64,000 nt of DNA from Sulfuriferula sp047300855 (GTDB lineage: Bacteria; Pseudomonadota; Gammaproteobacteria; Burkholderiales; Sulfuriferulaceae): the NCBI RefSeq assembly GCF_047300855.1, contig NZ_CP170197.1:992001-1056000 (forward strand), written 5' to 3'. Made by a program: the position numbers and the translations under genes. The notes beneath the pieces are model-generated. The model searched no databases. It saw only the letters and a program-made list of their open reading frames with translations, and had not been told where the DNA came from. Positions 1-8,721 of this stretch are shown here, piece by piece (the first letter of the stretch is position 1; each line of letters opens with the position of its first letter).

Positions 1-606
1 GCCGATTACGCCGACAAGTTCGACGCCGAGGGCAGGGAACACATGCGTCTTCTGGTCAGCCGCGTGCGCCGCATGGACAGCCTGATCGATGGCATCCTGC
101 TGTACTCGCGTGTGGGCCGGGTCAAGGAAACCGCCCTGCCGGTGGATCTCGACAGGCTGGTGCACGAAGTGATCGACCTGCTCGCGCCTCCGCCGAACAT
201 CGCGGTGACCATCGAAAACCCGCTACCCACCATCGTGATTGAACCGACCCGCATCCAGCAGGTATTCCAGAACCTGCTTTCCAATGCCATCAAATACCTG
301 GACAAACCCGACGGCAAAATCCGCCTCGGCTGCGCCGCCGAGGGCAGCGAATGGAAGTTCAGCGTGGCCGACAACGGTCCGGGAATTGAAGAGCGGCATT
401 TTGAGCGTATCTTTCAATTGTTCCAGACGCTCACCCCGCGCGACAAGATGGAAAGCACCGGCGTCGGCCTTTCCCTGGTCAAGAAGATCGTGGAGATGTA
501 CGGCGGCCGGGTCTGGCTCGAATCCAGGATGGGGGAAGGCAGCACCTTTTTCATCACCCTGCCGCGAACTAAAACAGGTATTCGTTCAAGCAAAGGAAAA
601 ACTTAA
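1..606 (+). CDS. Sensor histidine kinase, C-terminal part (5' end outside window)
   Basis: The frame is open from the first base, so this is the end of a longer sensor kinase. The visible part begins just after where the HisKA phospho-acceptor helix should lie; the text around MDSLIDGILLYSRVG is the second dimerisation helix. The HATPase_c domain follows, with N-box FQNLLSNAIKYL, G1 box DNGPGIEE and G2 box GVGLSLVKKI. The phospho-acceptor histidine and all sensor domains are outside the window, so the signal is unknown. The stop lies 2 bases before the response regulator gene, and two receiver proteins follow in the same operon, which suggests a phosphorelay of the kind seen with phytochrome- or PAS-type kinases and Rcp1-like regulators. 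The kinase assignment is firm and the pairing is inferred. Confidence 0.93.
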   Translation, partial: ADYADKFDAEGREHMRLLVSRVRRMDSLIDGILLYSRVGRVKETALPVDLDRLVHEVIDLLAPPPNIAVTIENPLPTIVIEPTRIQQVFQNLLSNAIKYLDKPDGKIRLGCAAEGSEWKFSVADNGPGIEERHFERIFQLFQTLTPRDKMESTGVGLSLVKKIVEMYGGRVWLESRMGEGSTFFITLPRTKTGIRSSKGKT

Positions 607-608
607 TC

Positions 609-1025
609 ATGAGATTCGCTAATCAATCCATCCTGCTGGTGGAAGACGACGAAGTGGACGCCATGACGGTGAAACGCGCGCTGAAGGATCTGCATGTCAC
701 CAACCCCCTGGTGCTCCGGGAAAACGGCGAGGAGGCGCTGGCCTACCTGCGCGATCCGAACAACGAAAAGCCCTGCCTGATTCTGCTCGATCTCAACATG
801 CCGGTCATGGGCGGCATCGAGTTTCTGCAGGTGGACAAGCACGACGATGCGCTGAAGGCCATCCCGGTGATAGTGCTGACCACCTCGCAGGAACAGCAGG
901 ACAAGGTGGCGAGCTTCAACCTGGGGGTCGCCGGTTACATGGCCAAGCCAGTGGCCTATCAGCAGTTCGTGGAGGTCATGCGCACCATCAATGCCTATTG
1001 GACCATCAGCGAGATTCCGCAATGA
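609..1025 (+). CDS. Single-domain response regulator (Rcp1/CheY-like)
   Basis: A 138-residue protein made only of a receiver domain. The acidic pocket is EDD near residue 12, the predicted phosphorylated aspartate is D61 in LLDLNMPV, the conserved Thr is T91 and the conserved Lys is K113 in AKPVAY. There is no output domain, so it probably acts by protein contact or as a phosphate shuttle, like Rcp1 next to bacteriophytochromes. It starts 2 bases after the kinase stop, and its own stop overlaps the start of the GGDEF-EAL regulator in ATGA, which points to translational coupling. The partner kinase is inferred from position. Confidence 0.93.
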   Translation: MRFANQSILLVEDDEVDAMTVKRALKDLHVTNPLVLRENGEEALAYLRDPNNEKPCLILLDLNMPVMGGIEFLQVDKHDDALKAIPVIVLTTSQEQQDKVASFNLGVAGYMAKPVAYQQFVEVMRTINAYWTISEIPQ

Positions 1026-3667
1026 GCAAACCGCAGATCCGCGTGCTCGTGGTCGAAGACGATGCAGTGGACCGCATGGCCTGCCGCCGCGCGCTCGCAC
1101 GGGACGCTGACTTCGAATTCGTTATCGCCGAGGCCGAAACAGGCGGGGAGGGGTTGCGGCTCGCCCACGGCCAGAAACCGGACTGCGTGCTGCTCGACTT
1201 CCATCTGCCCGACATGAACGGCCTGGAGTTTCTGGCCGAACTGCGAAACGACCTGGGTGAAATTCCGGTGCCGGTGATGATGCTGACCGGCGCCGACACC
1301 GCATCGGTCGCCGTCGAAGCCATGAAGCGCGGTGCGCAGGACTATCTGGTCAAGGATGTGAAGCGTCAATATCTGGAGTTGTTGCCCGCCGTCATCCAGC
1401 GCGTGCTGCGCGAGCGGCGGGTGCTGCAGGAGAAGCAGCACGCCGAGAACAAGCTGGCTCAGGCCGAAGCGAAGTACCGTTCCCTGGTAGAGCAGATTCC
1501 CGCCATCACCTATACCGCCGCGCTGGATGTACCCGGCAAGCTGCTCTATGTGAGCCCGCAGCTCGAGGCACTGGGTTATTTACCGGAGGAATGGGTCGCT
1601 GAAGTCGGCGCTCTGCGCAGCCATGTGCATCCCGATGACCAATTACGGGCAGTGGAGGAATTCGACCGCGTACGCGCCACCGGCAGGCCGCTGCGCTGCG
1701 AATACCGCCTGCTTGCCCGCAATGGCGCCATCGTATGGTTTCGCGACGAAGCCAGTGTGGTGCGTGACGAAGCAGGAAATCCGCTGTTTCTGCAAGGCAT
1801 TCTGGTGGACATCAGCGAAAGCAAGCGGGTGGAGAAGGAACTCAAGGAACATCGCTACCGTCTCGAAGAACTCGTGGAAAAGCGCACCAACGCGCTTACC
1901 AGGGCGAATGAGCACTTGCGCAAGGATGTCATCGAACTCAGAAGGGCGGAAGAGGCGCTGTTTCAGGAAAAAGAACGCGCCCAGGTCACCCTCGAATCCA
2001 TCGGCGATGCCGTCATCACCACCGATGCCGCCGGCAGGATCGAATACCTGAATCCGGTTGCGGCACAGCTTACCGGCTGGAGCTCCGCAGAAGCGCAAGG
2101 TCTGCCGCTGCAGCAAGTGTTCAACATCATCAACGAAACCACCCGGGAACCGGCGGAAAGTCCGGTGGCACGCTGCCTGCGCGAAGGACACGCCGTCGGC
2201 CTGGCCAACCACAGCATTCTGGTGCGCCGCGACGGCAGCGAACTCGCCGTCGCCGATACGGCCTCGCCTATCCACGACCGGCACGGGAAAACCACCGGCG
2301 TCGTGATGGTGTTCCACAATGTTACCCAGGAACGCAAGCTGGCCCAGCAACTATCCTACCAAGCAACCCATGACGCGCTTACCGGCCTGATCAACCGGCG
2401 CGACTTCGAACAGCGTCTGGAACGCGCCCTGGCAAATGCACGTGCGGATGGCGCCGAGCACGCCCTGTGCTATCTCGACCTGGACCGTTTCAAGGTGATC
2501 AACGATACCTGCGGCCACGCCGCAGGCGACCAGCTGTTGCGCCAGCTGAGCGCCATGCTGCTGGATCAGATGCGCAGCCGGGATACACTCGCCCGCCTCG
2601 GCGGCGACGAATTCGGCCTGCTGCTGGAGCACTGCCATCCCGAGCAGGCAATGCGCATTGCCGAAGAGTTGCTGCAAGCAGTGCAGCAGTTCAAATTCGT
2701 ATGGGAAGGCAAAGTTCACAGTATCGGGGCCAGTATCGGCGTGGTTCCGGTCACGGCCGCGAGCGAGAGCCTGTCCGCCGTGCTGCGCGCAGCCGATGCG
2801 GCTTGCTACACCGCAAAAGGAAACGGGCGCAACCGCGTCTATGTTTACCAGATCGATGAAGTCGAGCTGGCCCAACGCAACAGTGAAATGCAATGGGTGG
2901 CGCGTATCACCCAGGCTCTGGAAGAAGACCGGTTCGGGTTGTTCTGTCAGCCGATTGCTGAGCTTGTCCCCCATGCCGGGGAGCGCGCCCATTACGAAAT
3001 TCTGCTGCGCATGCTGGAGCCAGACGGCCGGGTAATCGCGCCGGACGCATTCCTGGCCGCCGCCGAACGCTATAACCTGATGCCTGCCATCGACCGCTGG
3101 GTAGTGCGCCGCGTCATTTCCTGGCTGGCCGCGCAGCCTCCGGAAAGCGAGCAGCGGGCCGCCATCTATTCGATCAACCTGAGCGGCGCTTCGCTGGCCG
3201 ACCACGCCATGCTGGACTTCATCCGGGAGCAACTGATCCTGAATCAGGTTCCGGGGAACATGCTGGGTTTTGAAATTTCCGAGGCAACAGCCATTGCCAA
3301 TCTGACCCAGGCTGCCCATTTCTTCCAGGAGATAAGAAATCTGGGCTGCCGGACCACGCTCGACAATTTTGGCAGCGCCATGTTCTCCATTGCCAGCCTG
3401 AACGTGCTGCAGATGGATTACCTCAAGATCGACGGCAATTTCGTCAAGGACATCGCGCAGGATCGCATTGCGCAGGCGCTGGTGGATGCCATCAACCAGG
3501 TGGCACACGAAATGTCGGCCAGGACCGTGGCCGGATGGACGGAAAGCCCGGCCAGCCTGGACGCCCTGGAGGAGATTGGCGTGGACCATGCCCAGGGCTA
3601 CGTCATCTGCAGACCGCGGCCCTTGGCAGAATTGGGGGAGGAACAGGAACTTTCCTCCCCCCAATAA
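1022..3667 (+). CDS. Response regulator with PAS-PAS-GGDEF-EAL: diguanylate cyclase with degenerate EAL
   Basis: An 881-residue c-di-GMP enzyme. I chose the ATG at 1022, which overlaps the previous stop in ATGA; an upstream in-frame ATG at 998 would add eight unlikely residues. Order of domains: receiver (about 5-125, phospho-acceptor D59), PAS (about 150-270), a coiled linker, a second PAS (about 320-440), GGDEF (about 445-610) and EAL (about 625-870). The GGDEF motif (527-531) is intact and is preceded by an I-site RSRD five residues upstream, so cyclase activity with product inhibition is expected. In the EAL domain E659 (as EIL), N719, E751 and K802 are kept, but the metal-binding DD pair reads D781-N782 and the usual AEGVE/AEFVE glutamate is G838 (AGWTE). 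The EAL half is therefore probably weak or inactive as a phosphodiesterase and may be regulatory. Control by phosphorylation from the upstream kinase is inferred. Confidence 0.93.
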   Translation: MSKPQIRVLVVEDDAVDRMACRRALARDADFEFVIAEAETGGEGLRLAHGQKPDCVLLDFHLPDMNGLEFLAELRNDLGEIPVPVMMLTGADTASVAVEAMKRGAQDYLVKDVKRQYLELLPAVIQRVLRERRVLQEKQHAENKLAQAEAKYRSLVEQIPAITYTAALDVPGKLLYVSPQLEALGYLPEEWVAEVGALRSHVHPDDQLRAVEEFDRVRATGRPLRCEYRLLARNGAIVWFRDEASVVRDEAGNPLFLQGILVDISESKRVEKELKEHRYRLEELVEKRTNALTRANEHLRKDVIELRRAEEALFQEKERAQVTLESIGDAVITTDAAGRIEYLNPVAAQLTGWSSAEAQGLPLQQVFNIINETTREPAESPVARCLREGHAVGLANHSILVRRDGSELAVADTASPIHDRHGKTTGVVMVFHNVTQERKLAQQLSYQATHDALTGLINRRDFEQRLERALANARADGAEHALCYLDLDRFKVINDTCGHAAGDQLLRQLSAMLLDQMRSRDTLARLGGDEFGLLLEHCHPEQAMRIAEELLQAVQQFKFVWEGKVHSIGASIGVVPVTAASESLSAVLRAADAACYTAKGNGRNRVYVYQIDEVELAQRNSEMQWVARITQALEEDRFGLFCQPIAELVPHAGERAHYEILLRMLEPDGRVIAPDAFLAAAERYNLMPAIDRWVVRRVISWLAAQPPESEQRAAIYSINLSGASLADHAMLDFIREQLILNQVPGNMLGFEISEATAIANLTQAAHFFQEIRNLGCRTTLDNFGSAMFSIASLNVLQMDYLKIDGNFVKDIAQDRIAQALVDAINQVAHEMSARTVAGWTESPASLDALEEIGVDHAQGYVICRPRPLAELGEEQELSSPQ
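3634..3661 (+). terminator. Hairpin overlapping the end of the GGDEF-EAL gene
   Basis: GGGGGAGGAA at 3634-3643 pairs with TTCCTCCCCC at 3652-3661 around an 8-base loop. The stem lies inside the last codons, and the stop codon at 3665-3667 follows it. The sequence after it is AT-rich but not a pure T-run. It probably ends the signalling operon, and a loop this close to the stop could also affect 3' stability. Confidence 0.5.
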
Positions 3668-4079
3668 TAATTTCCGCGCTTCACAGTCAAACGGGGCAAC
3701 GAGACGCTGCCACCGCAGCGATTTTCTTGATCACGGCTTGAAATCAAATACCCATCGGCAAAAGCGCCGTCCGCATCCCCGGCAGAAGAAGGCGGCGAGG
3801 CCTGCGCAAACACGCTGCCAACCTGTACCGCCCGAACAGCTGCGTAACTCAAGCCGTACAGCCTCGAATTTCTTCCTGCTCTCTCAACCGAAGCGACCCA
3901 ACCGGATCATTCGGCCTGCACATTCCACATCACCATACTGTTCGCCTGTGCGCTATCCATGTCATCCCCCTGTCACTTCGGAGGAATAGGGTAACTGGCG
4001 GAACGCGTCCGGTTTTCTGATCGATATGTGCCGCGCTCCTGAAACTTACCGATTTTTCGATACTGACGGGGAGGTCATC
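3668..4079. other. Intergenic region, no gene recognised
   Basis: About 410 bases between the signalling operon and the secreted phosphoesterase. I see no ORF with a family resemblance, no tRNA and no convincing repeat. A GGAGG at about 4069-4073 serves the downstream gene, whose promoter must also lie here but could not be pinned down. Confidence 0.6.
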
Positions 4080-5135
4080 ATGATGTCTGGAAAAAACTTA
4101 TTACGCATGTTGAACATTGGGGTTTGCGCGGGTGCTCTGCTCGCTGCAAACATGGCTGCCGCGGACGCGAACAGCGGCGAGCACGATCGCCACGATGGCC
4201 GTTTCGAATTCGCGCTATGGGGCGACATGCCGTATGCCAAGAATGGTGATGATCCTAAGATACCGGCTTTGATCCACAGCATGAATTCGGCGCATCTCGC
4301 ATTCACCATCTTTGATGGCGACACGAAGGACGGAAGCTCGATTTGCACCGATGAGCTGATCGGTGAGCAGGCGATCGAGCGCTTCAACCAGATCAAGGCG
4401 CCGACTGTGTATGTTCCCGGCGACAATGAATGGACCGATTGCCACCGCGTGAATAATGGCGGTTATAACGCACTGGAACGGCTCGATTTCATTCGCCGCA
4501 CGCTGTTCAATGTGGAACAGAGCTTCGGCCAGCACAAGATGGCCTTGGAGCACCAGGGCAGCGTTACCGCGCCCTACAGTGAAAACACGCGCTGGTTGCA
4601 TAAAGGCGTGGTATTCGTGGGGCTGAATATTCCCGGCAGCAACAATAACAAGGTCAACGACGGTGATTGCCTGAGCTCGAAAAGCGTCCGCACCCAGGCC
4701 GACTGCGATGCCGATAACGCCGAATACGCCGATCGCAATGCACACAATATCGCATGGCTGAAGGAATCGTTCCAGATCGCAAAGCAGCGTCATGCCGCCG
4801 GGGTGATGGTCGTCATGCAAGCCGATCCGGGCTTCGATCTGCCGGAGACGGAAACGGTGAATGAACGATTGCTGCCAGGCTATAACGGTTACACCGCGTT
4901 CCTGAACGCCCTGGCCGCAGAGACCCAGGCTTTCAATGGACAGGTGGTGCTGGTGCACGGCGATACGCATTTCTTCAAAATCGACAAGCCGCTGTTCAGC
5001 CAGGCCAATATGCTGAAGAATTTCACCCGCGTTGAGACTTTCGGCAGTCCTAACGTGCATTGGGTGAAAGTGACGGTAGATCCATCCAGCAAGAACGTAT
5101 TCCACTTCGATCCGGTTATTGTTCCCGGCAACTAG
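4080..5135 (+). CDS. Secreted calcineurin-like metallophosphoesterase
   Basis: The start chosen is the ATG at 4080, preceded by GGAGG at a good distance; an upstream in-frame ATG at 4026 has no such site. The product is about 351 residues. The first 28 form a signal peptide (a basic start, a hydrophobic stretch around LNIGVCAGALLAANM and small residues before ADA), so it acts in the periplasm or outside. Metallophosphoesterase landmarks follow in order: GDMPY near 48, DGDTKDG near 79, GDNEW near 114 and a late HGDTHFF, which together supply the two-metal site. The substrate cannot be read from sequence. The gene stands alone with a hairpin downstream. The phospholipase D-like gene follows on the same strand, so joint action on phospholipid or nucleotide esters is possible but only a guess. 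Confidence 0.8.
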   Translation: MMSGKNLLRMLNIGVCAGALLAANMAAADANSGEHDRHDGRFEFALWGDMPYAKNGDDPKIPALIHSMNSAHLAFTIFDGDTKDGSSICTDELIGEQAIERFNQIKAPTVYVPGDNEWTDCHRVNNGGYNALERLDFIRRTLFNVEQSFGQHKMALEHQGSVTAPYSENTRWLHKGVVFVGLNIPGSNNNKVNDGDCLSSKSVRTQADCDADNAEYADRNAHNIAWLKESFQIAKQRHAAGVMVVMQADPGFDLPETETVNERLLPGYNGYTAFLNALAAETQAFNGQVVLVHGDTHFFKIDKPLFSQANMLKNFTRVETFGSPNVHWVKVTVDPSSKNVFHFDPVIVPGN

Positions 5136-5150
5136 ATATTCATCTTTAAC

Positions 5151-5185
5151 AGCGCCTGCGGCCGCTTTACGCGGGCGCAGGCGCT
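5151..5185 (+). terminator. Inverted repeat after the metallophosphoesterase gene
   Basis: AGCGCCTGCG at 5151-5160 and CGCAGGCGCT at 5176-5185 are exact reverse complements around a 15-base GC-rich spacer. They lie 15 bases after the stop codon. The T-rich tail is short (CCCTTTG), so termination may be inefficient or Rho-assisted. Confidence 0.55.
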
Positions 5186-5336
5186 GCCCTTTGCATATAC
5201 CTGGCTTTAACAAGATGGGTATTGAGCGGACTCGTCTGATTTCAATCCGTTTCGATTGGATGTACGCTGAGGCTTCCATGTTGCGTAGATACAGTACGCG
5301 GCTGTTGGGTGCACTCTGTTTTCCGGGGAGAAGATA

Positions 5337-7040
5337 ATGGCCGTAAACATCAAGGTTTCTGTCTATACCAACAGCGACGATGCGTTCGTTGCATGGGCGC
5401 CCAGCGCATTTATTCCAGGGTGCCGCGGCTTCCTGCTGGAGCGGGCGAGCAAGACACGAGCAAGCGAAAAAGTGGTGCAGGTCGAAAACCGCCTGGGATT
5501 CAAAAAAGACAAGCCCAAATCGGGCGATCATGAACCCTCGAGCAAGTGGCCGTTTCAGCGCTTCAACTGGACGGATCATGCGGTCAATGTGGGTAACGAA
5601 GTGCGCTACCGGGTGACCGCGATGATCGACGATGGCAGCGGCCGCCCTTACAAAAAAGGCGTCGCGAGCAACTGGACGCCCTGGGCAACACTCACCCCGG
5701 ATGCGGGCGGCGGATTCTCGTGTTACTTCAACCGCGGCCTGGTGCTGTCGCAATTTGTCGCGCGTTATCTGAAGGACAAGAAACTGACGCCGGCAGCGTT
5801 CAAGGCCCAGCTCAAGAAAAATGTCGATCCGAAATTCCGCGCGTTCCTTGCCGGCGATCTGGGTGCCAGGCTTCTCGATATTCTAAGCCATGCAAAAGAC
5901 GGTGATTCCCAGCTCCACGCGGCGTTGTATGAGCTGGGGGACGCGCAGCTTGAAGATGCCATGATCGCGCTCAAGTCGCACCTGCATCTGATCCTCGCCA
6001 ATGGTTCGGACAAATCCGGCGATGGCAACCAGGCGGCGCGCCAACACCTGAACGATGGCGGGATTCCCACCATCAACCGCTTGCTCAAGTCCAAGGGGCT
6101 GGGCCACAACAAGTTTGCGGTGCTGTCGGACGCGAAAGGGCCCCGGGCAGTGTGGACCGGGAGCACCAATTGGAGCACGACCGGCCTGTGTACGCAGATC
6201 AACAATGCGCTGCTCATCGAGCACAAGGGTATTGCCAAACTGTACCGCCAGCAATGGGACAGGCTGCAGGCCGCGTCCCCTCCCGAACTCGATCCGGCCG
6301 GATTTCCCGCAACGCTGGTCGATGCCAACGACACGCCCCACACGCTCCCGGTCGGCAAGGCGCAGACGACGGTCTGGTTCACGCGTACCTCCGACGGCCG
6401 CGACATGGATGCGCTGCGCGAACTCATCTCCTCGGCCAAAGATTCAATCCTGTTCCTGATGTTCTCGCCGGGGAAACAGGGGCTGCACACCCTCATCGGC
6501 AAGCGCGCCAACGAGAAGGATATGTACGTGCGCGGCGTGGTCAGCACGCTGGGCAACGAGGCGGGCGACAGCGACAAAAACGTGCTGGACGTCCGGCTGT
6601 TGAGCAGCGACAGGAAGTTCGCCCCCGACCGCTATACCATTGTGCAGCCGCAAGGGGTCGATACAGCGCTCGGCCCATGGCTGGCAGAAGTCACCCGCAA
6701 GAATTTCCTGTCCCAGGTCGGCCACGCGATCGTGCATTCCAAGGTGCTGGTGATCGATCCGCTGTCGGATAATCCGGTGGTCGTGACGGGAAGCCACAAC
6801 TTCTCCGCGCCGGCGAGTGAAAAGAATGACGAAAATCTGGTGATCGTACGTGGCCAGAAGAAACTCGCCCGCGCCTATGCCGCCTATGTCATGTCGGTGT
6901 ATCAGCACTATCGCTACCGCTCGTACATCCGCGAAATGCGGGCACAGGGCAAGATACCCTGGAGCTACCTGGATGACGACGACCAGTGGCTGAAGGACGA
7001 GCTGAAATCCAAGGCGCTGGAAATCGGCTACTGGGCCTGA
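5337..7040 (+). CDS. Phospholipase D-like domain protein
   Basis: A 567-residue protein with a good ribosome-binding site (GGGGAGAAG) before the ATG at 5337. It has no evident signal peptide or membrane segment, so it should be cytosolic unless exported by another route. The N-terminal 120 residues are unassigned. Two PLD half-sites follow. The first, around H257, reads HNKFAVLSD then WTGSTNWS; its acid lies one residue beyond the usual HxKx4D spacing. The second, around H467, is canonical: HSKVLVID with GSHNFS and a downstream acidic END. The family cleaves or transfers phosphodiester bonds in lipids or nucleic acids through a phosphohistidine. The substrate is unknown. The gap before the gene (about 200 bases) holds only the preceding hairpin. 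Confidence 0.78.
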   Translation: MAVNIKVSVYTNSDDAFVAWAPSAFIPGCRGFLLERASKTRASEKVVQVENRLGFKKDKPKSGDHEPSSKWPFQRFNWTDHAVNVGNEVRYRVTAMIDDGSGRPYKKGVASNWTPWATLTPDAGGGFSCYFNRGLVLSQFVARYLKDKKLTPAAFKAQLKKNVDPKFRAFLAGDLGARLLDILSHAKDGDSQLHAALYELGDAQLEDAMIALKSHLHLILANGSDKSGDGNQAARQHLNDGGIPTINRLLKSKGLGHNKFAVLSDAKGPRAVWTGSTNWSTTGLCTQINNALLIEHKGIAKLYRQQWDRLQAASPPELDPAGFPATLVDANDTPHTLPVGKAQTTVWFTRTSDGRDMDALRELISSAKDSILFLMFSPGKQGLHTLIGKRANEKDMYVRGVVSTLGNEAGDSDKNVLDVRLLSSDRKFAPDRYTIVQPQGVDTALGPWLAEVTRKNFLSQVGHAIVHSKVLVIDPLSDNPVVVTGSHNFSAPASEKNDENLVIVRGQKKLARAYAAYVMSVYQHYRYRSYIREMRAQGKIPWSYLDDDDQWLKDELKSKALEIGYWA

Positions 7041-7056
7041 TATCAAAGGCAAAATC

Positions 7057-7080
7057 CAGATAACCACGGAGCACATGGAG
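7057..7080. repeat. Dispersed short repeat, copy 1 (CAGaTAaCCaCgGAG type)
   Basis: The core is a degenerate match to the repeat at 14659-14694 and to the complement of 43310-43334. The shared pattern is CAG-TTA-CC-CAGAG-ACAGAG. It lies in the 180-base gap after the phospholipase D-like gene. Confidence 0.5.
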
Positions 7081-7223
7081 TAAAAAAACGGCTCGAGATC
7101 GCCTGTATTGACCTGTCAGCCAATGGCTTAACTGCCCCACGATTGTCATCCTGCGCGGGCTGCGTGGTTTAGAATTCGGTTTTTCAAATAGACTCCGCCG
7201 GCATTCCGGATGTGCCATCAATC

Positions 7224-8126
7224 ATGAACAGAAACGCCTTGCTGGCCGCCGGACTGACATCCCTGATGTGGGGCCTCACCGGAATTTTCGTGCGGCTGCT
7301 GCCTTCCCTGCCGGCGCTGACGGTCACCGCGGGCCGGCTCCTGATCGCGCTGCTCGTGGTGGTTCCCGTTCTTGGGCTGTCGCGCAGCAGCCGCCGGAGT
7401 TTCCGGTCGGCCCTGCGGCATCCCGCCGCCTATGTGCTGGCGCTGCTCCTGGCAGGCTATTACCTGCTGGCAACGGCAGCTTTTCAAATGGTGCCGGTGG
7501 CAGAGGTCGCGTTGCTGCTGAGCACGCCACCACTTTTCGTACTGGCTTTGCGGCGCGTGCGGGGCGACATTCCGGGTCGTGCTGAAATTGCCGGCGCGGT
7601 GCTGGCCGTTGCCGGAATAACCTTGGTTCTGGTTCCAGGAATATCCTTCGCCGACGCGGCGCCGCTTCGTCATCTGATCGGAAACGCGCTGGCGCTGAGT
7701 GCAGCGGGGTTGACTGCGCTGTATGCCTACCGATACCGGATTCTGGTCGAGCGCGGCTGCGCGCCGGATATCATCGGCGTATCTTTGCTGACTTTCGCTG
7801 CGGGGAGCGCCATCCTGGTGCTCATGGCGGGTCTGGCGTCGGGGCCAGCCGGGCTGGATACGCTGGATGGCACATCCGTGCTGGTGTTCCTCGGCCTCGG
7901 TGTGCTTTCCACGGCGATCCCGACAATCGGTTTCGCGCTTGCGTCTAAGCGCCTGCCTGCGGTGGTGACGGCAACGATTTCACTGTTCATTCCGTTGTTC
8001 GCGGGGATATTCGCTTTCCTGATACTCGGCGAAAGGCTGTCACCCCTGTTCATTCCGGGAGGCATGCTGGTATTGGGCGGGATTGCCATGATTTTGCGCC
8101 AACGCCGGGATAGCGCGAATGACTGA
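7224..8126 (+). CDS. EamA-family (DMT) permease
   Basis: A roughly 300-residue inner-membrane protein with about ten hydrophobic segments arranged as two EamA repeats of five helices. The family exports metabolites or drugs, and the substrate cannot be predicted here. The start is uncertain: a GTG at 7212 and an ATG at 7224 are in frame with no strong ribosome-binding site before either. I chose the ATG. The gene appears to be a single transcription unit, flanked by a short repeat upstream and a 130-base gap downstream. Confidence 0.85.
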   Translation: MNRNALLAAGLTSLMWGLTGIFVRLLPSLPALTVTAGRLLIALLVVVPVLGLSRSSRRSFRSALRHPAAYVLALLLAGYYLLATAAFQMVPVAEVALLLSTPPLFVLALRRVRGDIPGRAEIAGAVLAVAGITLVLVPGISFADAAPLRHLIGNALALSAAGLTALYAYRYRILVERGCAPDIIGVSLLTFAAGSAILVLMAGLASGPAGLDTLDGTSVLVFLGLGVLSTAIPTIGFALASKRLPAVVTATISLFIPLFAGIFAFLILGERLSPLFIPGGMLVLGGIAMILRQRRDSAND

Positions 8127-8256
8127 TCGCATGATCAGGTGCTAAAAAGTCCCCTCAAAGAATGCTACCCTTCAAACTGGATTGTGCGGCGCGAAAGATG
8201 TTCGTCGTCCAGTGTTCTTCGGTTCGTTCCTGATGATTTCAATATGAGTTCTTTCT

Positions 8257-8685
8257 ATGCAAACCATCACTAGTGTTACGACCCTCGCGCATGTCATTCA
8301 ACTGGCTGTCGGGCCGGTCTTTCTGTTGAGTGGTATTGGCGCGATTCTGGCTGTACTTACCAACCGGCTTGCGCGCGTGGTGGATCGCTTTCGGACGTTG
8401 AACAACTCGAAAGATGAAGAGCGGGCCGTGCATGAAAAAGAAATGGCGACGCTGCTGAACAGGGCACGATGGATACATTGGGCAATCAGTTTGTGCACCG
8501 TGTCAGCTCTGCTCATCTGTATCGTGATTGCGGCACTTTTTGTCGGATCGGTGATGAATCTTGATCCCTCCAACATGATCTCCGTGCTGTTTATCTTGAC
8601 GATGCTGGTGCTGATTTCCGGTCTGTTGTGTTTCCTGCGCGAGATATTTCTGGCGACGGGGCTCATCGAGAAGTACGGAAAATAG
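8257..8685 (+). CDS. DUF2721 family membrane protein
   Basis: A 142-residue protein matching the DUF2721 pattern: a first hydrophobic segment (about residues 10-35, with QLAVGPVFLLSGIGAIL), a basic stretch containing NRLARVVDRFR, then two more membrane helices (about 70-95 and 105-125). The function of the family is unknown. It stands alone, convergent with the ABC-F gene that follows on the other strand. Confidence 0.8.
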   Translation: MQTITSVTTLAHVIQLAVGPVFLLSGIGAILAVLTNRLARVVDRFRTLNNSKDEERAVHEKEMATLLNRARWIHWAISLCTVSALLICIVIAALFVGSVMNLDPSNMISVLFILTMLVLISGLLCFLREIFLATGLIEKYGK

Positions 8686-8721
8686 CTGCGCGGATTCCGG
8701 AAGAAATGGGCTGACGCCTGG

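Noticed and set aside
4215..5753. A 512-codon open frame on the minus strand
   Set aside because: It runs antisense across the metallophosphoesterase and phospholipase D-like genes and has no family motif. The high GC content leaves long shadow frames.
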